The notes: generated by a model from the letters alone, not told the origin. A stretch of 64,000 bases of DNA from Streptomyces sp. NBC_01197 (GCF_036010505.1 NZ_CP108569.1:4951001-5015000), one strand, 5' to 3'. Shown: positions 33,608-44,093, numbered from the stretch's first letter. Numbers and translations: made by a program.

Positions 33608-35271
33608 AGCAGGTCCTCCGGGGTGACGGGATCGGGGCTCGTCTCAGGGCCGGATGCAGCGGAGGCCGCGGACACAGCAGCCGCGCCGGACACCGTGGAC
33701 GAGCCGTCCGACGGGCCGGCGGCGCCCGGTGGGCCGCCGTGTGTCCAGGGGGTGTCCTCCTGCGCGGGCAGCTCGGGCCCGCCCCGCGAGCTGTGCTCGA
33801 ACAGCGTCCAGCACAGCCGGTCACCCTTCTCCGGCACGGTCCCCGGTGCCGGTTCCCTGGCGCGGCCCATGCCGTTGGTCAGCCGCAGCACCACGGAGCC
33901 GTCCTCCTCGTACCGCACGAACTCGGCCGTCTGCGCCTTCGGCGGGTCGCCCGGAAGCGCGCGGTGGACCTTGGCGCGCTCCCCGATGTGCGGTGTGTCT
34001 TCCGTGCGGAGCGTCACCAGGGGGCGGGGGCTCGGGCGCTTCGACTCGCTCCACGCCATCACCACTTCCGTCACCTCACCGGCGAACGCCTCACCGGCGA
34101 GCCGCCGCCCCGCCATCACCAGCGGGTCGTCCAGGGCCTCCTGTGCCTCCAGCTGCGTCTGCGCGGTCTCGCGGGTGGCGAGCTTCTGCGCCGCCGTCAC
34201 CGCGTCGTCCCGGCGCGGCTGCGGCGGCTCGCCCGCCCGCACCCGGTCCCGGTGGCCGGTGAACGACCAGCGGTCCCGGGTCCACCGCTCGCCCGCCCTG
34301 GCCCCCTCGGGCAGCTCGCGCAGCAGCCCGAGCCCGTGCCACACGGCGTCCCAGGTGGGCCGGAGCTGCCCGGCCAGCAGCCTGCGGATCTCCCGCTCGG
34401 CGGCTGTCAGCTCACCGAGCCGGTCGTCGGCCGCCGGCCCGTCCTCGGCGGCGGCCAGTGCCGAACGCGCCGCGTCGTACCGTTCCACCGCCGGGGCCAG
34501 CAGCCTGTTGTCGAAAGCCGGATCGGTGGCGGGCCCGGCGGGCGGGCAGAGCAGCTGCCCGTCCCGGTCGCGGCCCAGCTCGGCCCGGAGCGCGGCCTCG
34601 GCCCCGGACGTCCCGTCTGCCGGGTCGATCCAGGCGAGCAGCGCGCCGAGGTGCTGGTCCTCCAGGCTGCTCTGGCCGGTGGCCCAGTGACGGTTCAGCA
34701 GGTCGGTCGCGGCGAGCAGCAGCGAGGACCCGGGGACCCGGGCGCGCTCACCGTAGTGCGTCAGCCAGCGGCCGAGCAGCGGGACGCGGGGCGGCGCCGG
34801 GTAGGGCGTCTCCGGATCCTCGTCAGCCGTACGCCGGAAGCGCATCGACCGTCCGAGGAGCCGGACGAAGTCGATGCCCGCCCGGCCCGGCACGATCAAC
34901 TGCGGGGCGTCCGCGCACAGCTCGGTCTCGACCTTGACCTTCTTCTTGGTCTCCGGGTCGGTCTCGGAGCGCTCGGCGGCCTCCACGTCGTCGGCGTACC
35001 CGTCGATGTACGGCAGGACGGCCTCGGCCAGCTCGGCCAGGAACGCGAACCGCAGATCCCGGTCGCGCGGCTGGGCCACGACCAGCAGCCTCGGCTCCGC
35101 GGGGTCCGTCCCGACGAGCGCCCCGAGCGGGGCGCCGGCCTCACCCGCCGTGGTGAGGGGGACGAACACCAGTGGGCGCGCGGAGAGATGGCGGTGCCGG
35201 ACGGTCGCGGTGGGCTCCGCACGGCCGGACCGTACGGCTTCCAGCCGGGCGAGCGTACTGATCAGCGACAT
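33604..35271 (-). CDS. Unknown 555-aa protein, middle gene of nuclease-helicase operon
   Basis: I do not recognise this protein. It is soluble and Asp/Glu/Arg-rich. An N-terminal part opens with HLSARPLVFVPLTTAGEAG; an acidic/basic patch ETDPETKKKVKVETE lies near residue 110; the helical middle has many Ala/Glu/Arg residues. A beta-rich segment (about 410-500) ends in NGMGRAREPAPGTVPEKGD, followed by a Ser/Ala/Pro-rich tail. It overlaps both neighbours (ten bases with the nuclease, four with the helicase), so the three proteins are made together. A scaffold or DNA-binding subunit linking nuclease and helicase is the simplest guess. Confidence 0.75.
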   Translation of the reverse strand: MSLISTLARLEAVRSGRAEPTATVRHRHLSARPLVFVPLTTAGEAGAPLGALVGTDPAEPRLLVVAQPRDRDLRFAFLAELAEAVLPYIDGYADDVEAAERSETDPETKKKVKVETELCADAPQLIVPGRAGIDFVRLLGRSMRFRRTADEDPETPYPAPPRVPLLGRWLTHYGERARVPGSSLLLAATDLLNRHWATGQSSLEDQHLGALLAWIDPADGTSGAEAALRAELGRDRDGQLLCPPAGPATDPAFDNRLLAPAVERYDAARSALAAAEDGPAADDRLGELTAAEREIRRLLAGQLRPTWDAVWHGLGLLRELPEGARAGERWTRDRWSFTGHRDRVRAGEPPQPRRDDAVTAAQKLATRETAQTQLEAQEALDDPLVMAGRRLAGEAFAGEVTEVVMAWSESKRPSPRPLVTLRTEDTPHIGERAKVHRALPGDPPKAQTAEFVRYEEDGSVVLRLTNGMGRAREPAPGTVPEKGDRLCWTLFEHSSRGGPELPAQEDTPWTHGGPPGAAGPSDGSSTVSGAAAVSAASAASGPETSPDPVTPEDLL

Positions 35272-36590
35272 ACCGGCGAGCCTTCCTGCTGAGGCGTTGG
35301 CTGCTGATGCACCGGCTGCTGGCCGGCTGTCTGCTGCAGAACCGGCTGCGGCGCCTCTGCCAGTGCCTCCGCCCGCAGCGCCGCGGCCCTGCGCAGCGCC
35401 GCCACCGTCGGGTCCGACGGATCGCCCTGCTCCCCGTGCGCCGCGGCCAGCACCGCGTCGACCGTCGTCAGCCCGCCCAGCTCGCCGCGGACCCCCCGGC
35501 CCAGCGCCTCCACCGCGCCGGTGTCACGGGCCCGGCCTCGGCAGTGGAAGGCCAGCTCGCACGCGGCCAGGCACTCCGGGGCGTACGCAGCGCCGACCGA
35601 TTCGACCGCCGCCGTGAGCTCGGCGGGCGGCAGACCCGGGTCGAAGGTGGTGCCTTCGGGCAGGGCCGCCGCGATGTCCTCGATACGGGTCAGCCGGGCC
35701 AGCTGACGCCGGGTCACCGCGAGTTGCTTGCGTACGTCGACGGCCGAGCCTGTCGGCAGGTTGGAGAAGTCCTTGGGGCACACCAGCAGGATCCGGTCGT
35801 GCACCGATGCGGTGCCTGCGCTGCCTGCCTTGCCGGCCTCGCCTGCGCTGTCCGAGCTGTCCGCCCTTGTCTCTGAGCTGTCCGAACTGTCCGCGCGGTT
35901 GACGTGCGCCGCGATCCGCTCCAGCGCCAGCACGTACACCGCGGACTGCCGGGCGGCCGCCCCCACCTTCGCCGCGTCCGCCGACCCGTCGATCATCGGG
36001 AACGACTTGATCTCGATCACCGTCCAGCGCCCGGCCGGATCCACCACCACCGCGTCCGGCTCCAGATAGGCGGGCGAGCCCGCCACCTCCAGCGCCAGCA
36101 TCGGGTGGTCGAACAGGGTCCACCCGCCGGCCTCCGTGGCCTCACGCAGTGCCAGCGCCGTGCGGGCGGCGCGGCCCTCGGGGCCCGCCGCCGTGAGATC
36201 GGGGACCGCCACGTCCACCGGTTCGGCCGTGCCCATGTGCTCCGCGAGGAGCCGCATCAGGTCGGCGCCGCCGTCGGCCTTGACCCTGGCCTCGAAGGCA
36301 TTGCCCCGCATGAAGGCGAACTGGGACTGGCCGAAGGCCGAAGGGGAGCCGAGGGCCTGTGCGAGAACCGTCTTGTTCACCCCGGCGCCGTCGAGCAGCG
36401 CACGCCGCTCGCAGCCGGGGTTGGCCGCGAGGGCCGCCAGCGCGCGGGCGTCCAGCGGCTGCGGCGCGACAGACGGGCCCCGCAGCTCAGCGAGCCGCTG
36501 TCGGAGTGCCGTCGTCGACTGTGTCGCCTGCGGTGTCGCCTGCTGACGCGGAAGAGGCGGAGGAGGTCCGCTGCCCGGGGAATCGCTCAC
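35262..36590 (-). CDS. RecB-type PD-(D/E)XK nuclease with Fe-S cysteine signature
   Basis: A 442-residue putative nuclease. Active-site elements appear in order: Glu100 in RGNAFEARV, Asp179 in YLEPDAVVV, Glu193 and Lys195 in VIEIKSF, and the RecB Q-x3-Y motif in ARQSAVYVLAL (Gln215, Tyr219). Cys60 (NPGCERRALL) plus Cys340, Cys344 and Cys350 (ECLAACELAFHC) give the one-plus-three cysteine arrangement of Cas4/AddB/Dna2 iron-sulfur nucleases. A low-complexity Ser/Asp/Ala insert lies at 234-262. GTG 36590 is assumed; it makes the gene overlap the PAP2 gene by 104 bases, so a later start is possible. Confidence 0.75.
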   Translation of the reverse strand: MSDSPGSGPPPPLPRQQATPQATQSTTALRQRLAELRGPSVAPQPLDARALAALAANPGCERRALLDGAGVNKTVLAQALGSPSAFGQSQFAFMRGNAFEARVKADGGADLMRLLAEHMGTAEPVDVAVPDLTAAGPEGRAARTALALREATEAGGWTLFDHPMLALEVAGSPAYLEPDAVVVDPAGRWTVIEIKSFPMIDGSADAAKVGAAARQSAVYVLALERIAAHVNRADSSDSSETRADSSDSAGEAGKAGSAGTASVHDRILLVCPKDFSNLPTGSAVDVRKQLAVTRRQLARLTRIEDIAAALPEGTTFDPGLPPAELTAAVESVGAAYAPECLAACELAFHCRGRARDTGAVEALGRGVRGELGGLTTVDAVLAAAHGEQGDPSDPTVAALRRAAALRAEALAEAPQPVLQQTAGQQPVHQQPTPQQEGSPVCR

Positions 36591-37398
36591 CCGGGGAAGT
36601 CTTGCACCCGGCACCGACAATCGGGGACGGACCGACAGCCGCACGGGAGGAGAACCGGTCCCGTATTCGGTCGGCCGAGCGCACCACGGGCCGGGCGAGC
36701 AGCAGCCCCACACCCATCACCGCGACCCCCGCGATCGCGTCGAGCAGATAGTGGTTGGCCGTGCCCAGCACCACGAAAGTGATGGTCAACGGGTAGACCA
36801 CCCCGAGTATTCGGGCCAGCGGCGTACGGCCGTGGCGCCACAGCATCACCCCGCACCACAGCGCCCACCCCACATGCAGGCTCGGCATCGCGGCGAACTG
36901 GTTGGTCATCCCGCCGAGTCCGCGCGGCGCACTCGCGTCGTCGCCCCACCAGCCGTACGAGCTGTACTGCGCCATCGTGTCGACAAAACCCTCGGCATGG
37001 TCGAGCAGCCGCGGCGGACAGGTCGGGGTCAGCGTGAAGCCGATCAGGCCGAGCAGGGTGGAGACCATCAGCCAGGTGCGCGCCATGCGGTACTGGGCGG
37101 GGCGGCGGTGGAAGAGCCATATGAGGATGCCCGGTGTCACCAGGTAATGCAGCGAGGCATAGGCGAAGTCGGCGGGTATCCCGATGGCCGGGGTGTGCGT
37201 GAACAGCCTGTTCAGCGGGTGCTCGATGTTGATGTGCAGGAACTTCTCGGCGCGCAGCAGCGAAAGACCGTGATGGACCGCGTCCTCGGTGCTGCCGCGT
37301 GCGAGCAGCCGGCCCGACGAGTACGCGGTGTAGACGACAGCGATCACTAGGAGCTCTGCCCACCAGCGTGGCCGGTCACGGTTCGCGGTGTACGGCAT
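36487..37398 (-). CDS. PAP2 superfamily membrane phosphatase (inositolphosphotransferase Aur1/Ipt1-like)
   Basis: A 303-residue integral membrane protein with about six helices. PAP2-type motifs are present: TCPPRLLDHAEG, MPSLHVGWALW with the catalytic His, and GTANHYLLDAIAG with the second His and Asp. The membrane layout matches the PAP2_3 group that includes Aur1/Ipt1-like enzymes acting on lipid phosphates. ATG 37398 is preferred to ATG 37413 because GGAGAG lies seven bases before it. The C-terminal 60 residues are a hydrophilic Ser/Ala tail that overlaps the start of the nuclease gene. Confidence 0.82.
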   Translation of the reverse strand: MPYTANRDRPRWWAELLVIAVVYTAYSSGRLLARGSTEDAVHHGLSLLRAEKFLHINIEHPLNRLFTHTPAIGIPADFAYASLHYLVTPGILIWLFHRRPAQYRMARTWLMVSTLLGLIGFTLTPTCPPRLLDHAEGFVDTMAQYSSYGWWGDDASAPRGLGGMTNQFAAMPSLHVGWALWCGVMLWRHGRTPLARILGVVYPLTITFVVLGTANHYLLDAIAGVAVMGVGLLLARPVVRSADRIRDRFSSRAAVGPSPIVGAGCKTSPGERFPGQRTSSASSASAGDTAGDTVDDGTPTAAR

Positions 37399-37593
37399 CC
37401 GAATGCTCTCCATCGTCTGTTCAAACGGGGCCTGTCACCCGGCGTACCACCATAGGGCGTATGGAATGACGAGTTCAGGCGGCCCCTCTTTGCCGGGGCA
37501 CGGTAGGAGTGACGCCGGAGCCGTCCGCCGGGTTGCTCCCGGAACCGGTACGCGATGATGGGAGAAGCATCACCGCACGGAGGAGAGACCGTC

Positions 37594-38190
37594 ATGGCAC
37601 CCCGCATGCTGCTGGTCCGGCATGGACAGACCGCATGGTCGCTGTCCGGGAAACACACCGGCAGGACGGACATCCCGCTGCTCGACGAGGGACGCGAGGG
37701 GGCCAAGCTGCTCGGCGAGCGGCTGCACAGGTCGCCGTGGGACGCGGTGCCGGACGCCAGGGTGCTCACCAGCAGACTGCTACGGGCGAGCGAGACATGC
37801 GCACTTGCCGGGTTCGCCGACCGCGCGGAGGAGTGGGACACGCTCCTGGAGTGGAACTACGGGGCGTACGAAGGACTCACCCCGGCCGAGATCCAGGCGG
37901 TCAGTCCCGGCTGGTTCATCTGGCGCGACGGCGCTCCCGGCGGTGAGTCCGTGGCCGATGTCACCGCGCGCGCCGATGAGACGGTCGACCGGATCCGTAC
38001 CGGCGGCCGCGACGTCCTGGTCTTCGCGCACGGCCACATCCTGCGGGCGCTCGCCGCACGCTGGCTCGGCTACGACCTGACGTTCGGCGCCCGGATCCGG
38101 CTGGCCCCGGCGTCGCTCTCGGTGCTGGGCTGGGCGTACGACGCCCCTGCGGTCGAGCGGTGGAACGACACCGGGCACCTGGAGCCGTAA
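37594..38190 (+). CDS. Histidine phosphatase family protein (phosphoglycerate mutase-like)
   Basis: A 198-residue cytoplasmic enzyme. The catalytic motif LVRHGQTAW lies at residue 6 onward; Glu in [11 protein letters not shown] and the second His in [11 protein letters not shown] complete the branch-1 active site. ATG 37594 follows GGAGGAGAG, decisive over the upstream frame. Homologues are acid phosphatases of broad specificity. It is alone on its strand. Confidence 0.88.
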   Translation: MAPRMLLVRHGQTAWSLSGKHTGRTDIPLLDEGREGAKLLGERLHRSPWDAVPDARVLTSRLLRASETCALAGFADRAEEWDTLLEWNYGAYEGLTPAEIQAVSPGWFIWRDGAPGGESVADVTARADETVDRIRTGGRDVLVFAHGHILRALAARWLGYDLTFGARIRLAPASLSVLGWAYDAPAVERWNDTGHLEP

Positions 38191-38249
38191 CGCCTCCGCT
38201 CAGGCCTGCCCTTCGGAACGAACCGCTCAGGCCGGTCCTCCGGAACCGA

Positions 38250-39620
38250 TCAGACCAGCCGCGGAGTCGACGCGTGCCGCTCCAGGAAGGCCGGCACCCC
38301 GGCCGCCCGGCGCTCCGGCAGCAGCCTGCGGGCCGTGCCCGCGAGCATCGCCTGGATACGGGACGACTGGACCTGGTCCAGCAGGTCGAGCACCTGGTGT
38401 CCGGCGGCCGCCGCCCGGTCGGGAGCGCCGGCCCTGGCCAGGTCGTCGGCGAGCTGCGCGCGGTAGAGCGCCAGGTTGCGGGCGAAGTGCGGATCCTGCA
38501 GCTCCGCCGCGCGCTCGGCGTGCTGGGCCGCGCGCGGCCAGTCGCTCAGCGCCGACCAGCACTGCGCCTCCAGCATCTCCAGCTCCGCCTCGACGAAGAA
38601 GCTCATCCACTCCGGATCGGCGTCCGATGTGCCCTGCGCGAAGAGGGACTTGGCCCGTACCAGCGTGTCCGAACAGGCCGTACGGTCGCCAAGACCCGCC
38701 CAGCCGCCCGCCTCCCGCAGGGTCAGCAGCGAGAGCAGCCGGGGCGACGACAGCTGCTTCGCGGCGCGCTCCCCGGCCTGCGCGGCCCGCACCGCCTCGC
38801 GCGGGCGCCCCGCGTCCCGCGCCAGGAACGCGGTGTTGCAGAAGGCGTGCGCCTCCAGCGCGGGATCGCCGGAGACCCGCGCGGTCGCCAGGGCCTCCGC
38901 GTAGTGCGACCGCGCGTCGTCGAAGCGGCCCGAGTCGTGCGCCAGCCATCCCACGGAGATGGCCAGTTCACCGGCGCCCGCGTGCAGCCGGTTGGCCGTG
39001 GTCCGGCGGGCGGTGCCCGCGTCGAGCAGGGCGTACGCGGCTGCCAGCGGCTGCGCCGCCCGCTGGTAGAGACCGGCGGCGCCATGCCGGTCGTCGAGCA
39101 GCCGGATCTGCCGTACGGCCGCCTCGACGGCGCTCACCTCCGCCTCGCCGACACGGCGCTGGGACGGTACGGGGGCCGGGCCGAGGCCCAGTGAGACGGC
39201 GGCCAGAGCGGCGGAACCGCCGGCCATGAATGCGCGACGCAGCACGTCGCTCTCCTCGTTGTTCTGGCTGGTGTGGGACTGGCTGGTGTGGATCTGGCCG
39301 GTGTCGATCTGGCCGGTGTGGAACTGGGACGGCTGCTCGGCGCCGGGACACAGGCCCCGGCCACGTACCGCTCCCCGGTCCGAGAACCCCAGGTCCTTCA
39401 GGGTCGAACCGGGGAACATGTGCAGGAAGACCCGCTCGTACGCGTAATTGGGGCAGCGGATCTCGCCGGCCTCGACGCGCCCGATGTACCGTGCGTCACA
39501 GGCGACTTGCTCGCCGATCTCGCGCGCGGCCCGGCGGATCGCCGACGCGAACTCACCGGGCGAGCGCTGTCCGCGCAACTGCCGGAAAGCCGGGTTGCGT
39601 ACCTCCCGTGACGTCGCCAT
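38250..39620 (-). CDS. HTH/TPR regulator, NsdA-like, with internal Tat-like segment
   Basis: A 456-residue protein. Residues about 8-75 form a helix-turn-helix-like domain (GEQVACDARYIGRVEAGEI); about 100-120 is a four/five-residue repeat (HTGQI, HTSQS). At 126-146 the segment LRRAFMAGGSAALAAVSLG looks like a twin-arginine or membrane-insertion signal. The rest is helical TPR-like repeats. This architecture matches NsdA-type negative regulators of development and antibiotic production as I recall them; the exact orthologue is not certain. ATG 39620 is chosen where the conserved N-terminus starts. A short conserved gene is divergent from it. Confidence 0.75.
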   Translation of the reverse strand: MATSREVRNPAFRQLRGQRSPGEFASAIRRAAREIGEQVACDARYIGRVEAGEIRCPNYAYERVFLHMFPGSTLKDLGFSDRGAVRGRGLCPGAEQPSQFHTGQIDTGQIHTSQSHTSQNNEESDVLRRAFMAGGSAALAAVSLGLGPAPVPSQRRVGEAEVSAVEAAVRQIRLLDDRHGAAGLYQRAAQPLAAAYALLDAGTARRTTANRLHAGAGELAISVGWLAHDSGRFDDARSHYAEALATARVSGDPALEAHAFCNTAFLARDAGRPREAVRAAQAGERAAKQLSSPRLLSLLTLREAGGWAGLGDRTACSDTLVRAKSLFAQGTSDADPEWMSFFVEAELEMLEAQCWSALSDWPRAAQHAERAAELQDPHFARNLALYRAQLADDLARAGAPDRAAAAGHQVLDLLDQVQSSRIQAMLAGTARRLLPERRAAGVPAFLERHASTPRLV

Positions 39621-39834
39621 GGCCGAGCCCTCTCTGGCGGATGGTGCTGCCGGCCCGGACCGCTCCGGCGCGCAAAACGTACCGTCTGTGATGAGACACA
39701 CACTGCCGGTATAGCTACAAAAGGGATATCTCACCCGCGATTTGCCATGAACTGCCATCCTTTACGGCGGTGCTGCGCCGTAGCCCTTGACGTCCGCAGG
39801 CGTTGAACCTTGCGGAGAACGAGGAGGGGTTGCC

Positions 39835-40272
39835 TTGTTGGAGACCGGTATCGAGATGAGCGGTTCGAGAACGACCGCCCGGCACACACCCAGTCAGGAG
39901 TTCAGCGCACCGCCGGACGGTGTGGGCGAACCGTGCGATCTGGTGACGGTCCCCGCGCGGCAGGGACTTGAGGCGGTGGACATCCTGCGCAGGGGAGCGG
40001 ACTCGGCCGGAGTCGGCCCCGTCCTGCACGACGGCGCCTGCGACACCCTCGGCTTCCTGGTGCCGCCCGGCACGGCCGACGGCTGGGACCTGCCGGGCAG
40101 CGCGTGTACGCAGACCAACGGGCGCGGGCTGCGGATCCCCGACGAGCCGCCGGTCCGGGGCACCGGCTGGCTGCTGCCGCCCGAGTCGGCGCCGGTCACC
40201 GACCCTTCGGTGCTCAGGGCGGCGCTCGGCGAGGCGGCACGGCTGATCGAGGCGGCGGACAACCGCCGGTGA
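39835..40272 (+). CDS. Conserved hypothetical protein, ~145 aa
   Basis: A soluble protein, opening with LETGIEMSGSRTTARHT and containing EPCDLVTVPARQGLEAVDIL and a Gly/Pro-rich centre (FLVPPGTADGWDLPG). A GAGGAGG site lies before two TTG codons; I take TTG 39835, with ATG 39856 as an alternative. I do not recognise a function. A similar-looking Streptomyces family carries the bifunctional primase label, but I see no catalytic motif. It is divergent from the NsdA-like regulator with a 214-base AT-richer spacer. Confidence 0.7.
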   Translation: MLETGIEMSGSRTTARHTPSQEFSAPPDGVGEPCDLVTVPARQGLEAVDILRRGADSAGVGPVLHDGACDTLGFLVPPGTADGWDLPGSACTQTNGRGLRIPDEPPVRGTGWLLPPESAPVTDPSVLRAALGEAARLIEAADNRR

Positions 40273-40393
40273 AGCAGCCGCCAGTGAGCAGCCTGGCTCG
40301 CTGAGCGCTGTCGCTGAGCGCTGTCGCGGTACGGGAACTCGGTACGGGAACTCGGTACGGAAGGACGCGACAGGGGCACGCGATACTGGGGGA

Positions 40394-41257
40394 GTGGCGA
40401 AGAACAAGCGGCAGGGCCGTTCCGCACCGGAGTCCGTCGTCGAGCAGGTGGACGGCGGGATCGCCGAACTCAGGCCCGACCGCGACCGCCCGCGCGCCTG
40501 GACCCTGCTGATCGACGGCGCCCCGCAGTCCCATGTGGACCTCGACGACCCCACCTACCTCGACTTCGAGTATCAGCGCAGGCTCGGTCATGTCATCGAC
40601 CTCGCGGGACCGCCCAGGCAGCCGCTGCACGTCGTGCATCTGGGCGGCGGGGCGTTCACCCTGGCCCGTTACGTCGCGGCGACCCGTCCCCGCTCCACCC
40701 AGCAGATCGCCGAGGTCGACGGCCTGTTGGTCCAGCTGGTGCGCCGGGTGCTGCCGCCGGACCCCGGCGCCCGGATTCGCGTCCGCTCCACCGACGCCCG
40801 CGCCGCACTCGCGAAGATCCCCGACGGCTGGGCCGATCTGGTCGTCGCCGACGTCTTCAGCGGTGCGCGCACCCCCGCGCATCTCACCAGTACGGAGTTC
40901 CTCACCGAGGTCCGCAGGGCGCTGAAGCCGGAGGGCTGGTACGCGGCGAACCTCACGGACGGGCCGCCACTGACGTATCTGCGCGGCCAGATCGCGACCG
41001 CGGCAGCCACCTTCCCCGAACTGGCCCTGGCGGCCGAGCCTGCGGTACTGCGCGGCCGGAGATTCGGGAACGCCGTACTGGTGGGGTCGGCGCTCCCGCT
41101 GCCCATCGCCGAGCTGACCCGCCGGGTGGCGGGGGACGGGCACGCGGGGCGGCTGGAACACGGCCGGGGCCTCACGGACTTCACGGGCGGGGCGAAGCCG
41201 GTACGGGACGCGGACGCGGAGCCGTCACCTCCACCGCCGCCTGCGGTCTTCGGGTAG
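40394..41257 (+). CDS. Spermidine synthase-like (PABP superfamily) protein
   Basis: A 287-residue protein with a Rossmann methyltransferase-type fold. Recognisable steps are VVHLGGGAFTLARYVAATRP (cofactor loop), then AEVDGLLVQLVRRVLP with the acidic residue, and ADLVVADVFSGARTP in the polyamine-binding position. The product is probably related to spermidine/spermine synthases, but many such bacterial proteins act on other amines. GTG 40394 is the start; the site GGGGGA precedes it. Ends in a Pro-rich tail. Confidence 0.8.
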   Translation: MAKNKRQGRSAPESVVEQVDGGIAELRPDRDRPRAWTLLIDGAPQSHVDLDDPTYLDFEYQRRLGHVIDLAGPPRQPLHVVHLGGGAFTLARYVAATRPRSTQQIAEVDGLLVQLVRRVLPPDPGARIRVRSTDARAALAKIPDGWADLVVADVFSGARTPAHLTSTEFLTEVRRALKPEGWYAANLTDGPPLTYLRGQIATAAATFPELALAAEPAVLRGRRFGNAVLVGSALPLPIAELTRRVAGDGHAGRLEHGRGLTDFTGGAKPVRDADAEPSPPPPPAVFG

Positions 41258-41294
41258 CCGACGGCCCGGCAGACGCAGCGCCCCCCGGTGCCCC

Positions 41295-41867
41295 TCAGCT
41301 GTCGTCCACCTGGACCGACGGCTTGTGCCCGTTCCATGTGCAGAACACCGACACCGACCGCTGCCCCTGGGTGAACGTCACCCGGATCCACTCCGGCTGC
41401 TTCCAGACCTGCATCTGATAGCCGTCCGCAGGCGTCGCCGACACCAGACCCGCCGAGGTCGCGCCCAGCTCGAAGACGACCCGGCCACCGGAGGACGTAT
41501 AGCTCCGTACGTCACCGGATGAACCTGATGTACCGGACGTACCGGAAGAACCCGAAGAGGGCGGCGAAGCGGGACCCGGCGCCGAGTGGGACGGTACGGA
41601 TGACGGCGGGGAAGCGCTCCGGGACGAATGTGCGGGGGAGGACGACCCGCCCTCCGGTGGCTGCCCCGCCCCCGGGGACGCGGAATCCGCTTCCTCGGGC
41701 CGCTGGGTCGCCGACGAGAGCAGCTCCGGGCTCCCCGCCACGGGAAGCGCCCGGGGCAGGTCGTAGGCCGTGCCCGCCATCACCGAATGGACCCCCCACC
41801 AGGTCAGCGTCGTCGCCGCACCGGTGGCGAGCGACCATGCCAGGGCCTGTGTCAGTCGCCGGATCAT
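41295..41867 (-). CDS. Secreted or membrane-anchored protein with Ser/Pro-rich linker
   Basis: A 190-residue protein with an N-terminal hydrophobic segment (about 8-30), a long Ser/Pro/Gly linker (about 60-115, including GSSGTSGTSGSSG), and a C-terminal beta-type domain of about 70 residues with one Cys (SVFCTWNGHKP). I do not recognise the domain. It is divergent from the response regulator gene 88 bases away, so it could be a sensor partner or target of that two-component system. ATG 41867 is chosen because the hydrophobic segment follows it directly. Confidence 0.7.
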   Translation of the reverse strand: MIRRLTQALAWSLATGAATTLTWWGVHSVMAGTAYDLPRALPVAGSPELLSSATQRPEEADSASPGAGQPPEGGSSSPAHSSRSASPPSSVPSHSAPGPASPPSSGSSGTSGTSGSSGDVRSYTSSGGRVVFELGATSAGLVSATPADGYQMQVWKQPEWIRVTFTQGQRSVSVFCTWNGHKPSVQVDDS

Positions 41868-41954
41868 CGCGCCATACTGCCCCACCCGCCCCATCGATGT
41901 CGTGACACGGTGAGACGGCCACCGAGCACCCCCGAATGGCGTACGGTGCCGCCC

Positions 41955-42640
<686 letters not shown>

Positions 42641-42644
<4 letters not shown>

Positions 42645-44035
42645 GGTGGGCCCTGGTCAAGGTGGCGCTGGCCGCCACCGCCATGGTCGTGGTGGCCTTC
42701 GCCATTCCGCTCGGTCTGGTCATCAAGGAGATGGCCAGTGACCGGGCGTTCGCGGGCGCCGAGCGGAACGCGTCGGCCCTCGCCCCCACCCTCTCCATCA
42801 CCACCGACCGCCTCGCGCTGGAGAAGGCGGTCGCCTCCACCCCGGCGGGCGCCGCAGGCCGCGTCGCCATCCATGTGCCGGCGTCGGGTGAACCGGGCAG
42901 CCGGCCGACCGAGACCGGCCACGGGCGGGCAGCGGCCAAGGACGTCGAGGCGGCCCGCCGCCAGGCCGTGATCACCGCGGTGCCCGGCGGCTCCGTGCTC
43001 CTCCAGCCGACCGCGCTGCCCACCGGGAGGATCGCGGTCGTCGAGGTGTACGTACCGCAGGGGGAGGTCTCCAACGGCGTCGGCACCGCCTGGCTGGTTC
43101 TCGCGGGCGTCGGTATCGGGCTGGTCGTCGGCTCGGTCGCGGTGGCCGACCGGCTGGGCGTACGGATGGTGCGCCCCGCGCAGCGGCTCGCGCGGGCGGC
43201 GCACGACCTGGGCGAGGGCAGGCTGTCCGTACGGGTCATCGAGGAGGGCCCGGTCGAACTGCGCTCGGCCGCCGTGGCGTTCAACTCGATGGCCGACCAG
43301 GTCGTCCAACTCCTGGACAACGAACGCGAACTGGCCGCCGACCTCTCGCACCGGCTGCGCACCCCGCTCACGGTCCTGCGGCTCAACGCGGCCTCGCTGG
43401 GTGAAGGACCGGCCGCCGAGCAGACCCGCGCGGCCGTCGAGAAGCTGGAGCGGGAGGTCGACACGATCATCCGCACGGCCCGCGAACAGCGACCGCGGCC
43501 CCAGGGGGCGCACAGCGTGGCCGCGGGCTGCGACGCCTCCGAGGTGATCCGCGAACGGATGGCCTTCTGGTCGGCGCTGGCGGAGGACGAGGGCCGTACG
43601 GTACGGCTGGCGGGCGTGGGCCGGACGGCCCGCATCCCGGTCGTACGCTCCGAACTGGCCGCCGCGCTCGACGCGTTGCTCGGCAACGTCTTCCGCCACA
43701 CCCCCGAGGGCACCCCCTTCTCGGTGGACGTGCACCATGCGGAGGACGCCGTCATCGTGCTCGTGTCGGACGCCGGTGAGGGCATCGCCGACCCGGCGGC
43801 CGCCCTGACGCGCGGCAACAGCGGTGGACGGACCGGCTCCACGGGTCTCGGCCTCGACATCGTGCGCCGGGTCGCCGAGTCGACCGGCGGCGACGTACGG
43901 ATCGGCCGCTCGGTCCTCGGCGGCACCGAGGTCCGGCTGTGGATCGCCCTCGACGGCGGCCGTGCGCTGCCTGCTCACGGCCACCGGGTAAGGGGCCGCA
44001 GGCGCGGGGGGCTCCGGGGGTCGGTACCGGGCTGA
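42641..44035 (+). CDS. Membrane sensor histidine kinase
   Basis: A 464-residue kinase. Two transmembrane helices (about 7-28 and 148-170) flank an extracellular sensor of about 120 residues without cysteines. HAMP (about 172-228) leads to the dimerisation helix with His237 in LAADLSHRLRTPLTVLRL. The catalytic domain has LLGNVFRHTPEG (N box), SDAGEGI (G1) and GSTGLGLDIVRRV (G2). It phosphorylates the overlapping upstream response regulator. The signal is unknown. Confidence 0.92.
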
Positions 44036-44093
44036 TCCGGGACAGTGGCGCCCCCCTCCATCCACCCGGATTAACCGCTCCCTTTGTCTTCCT

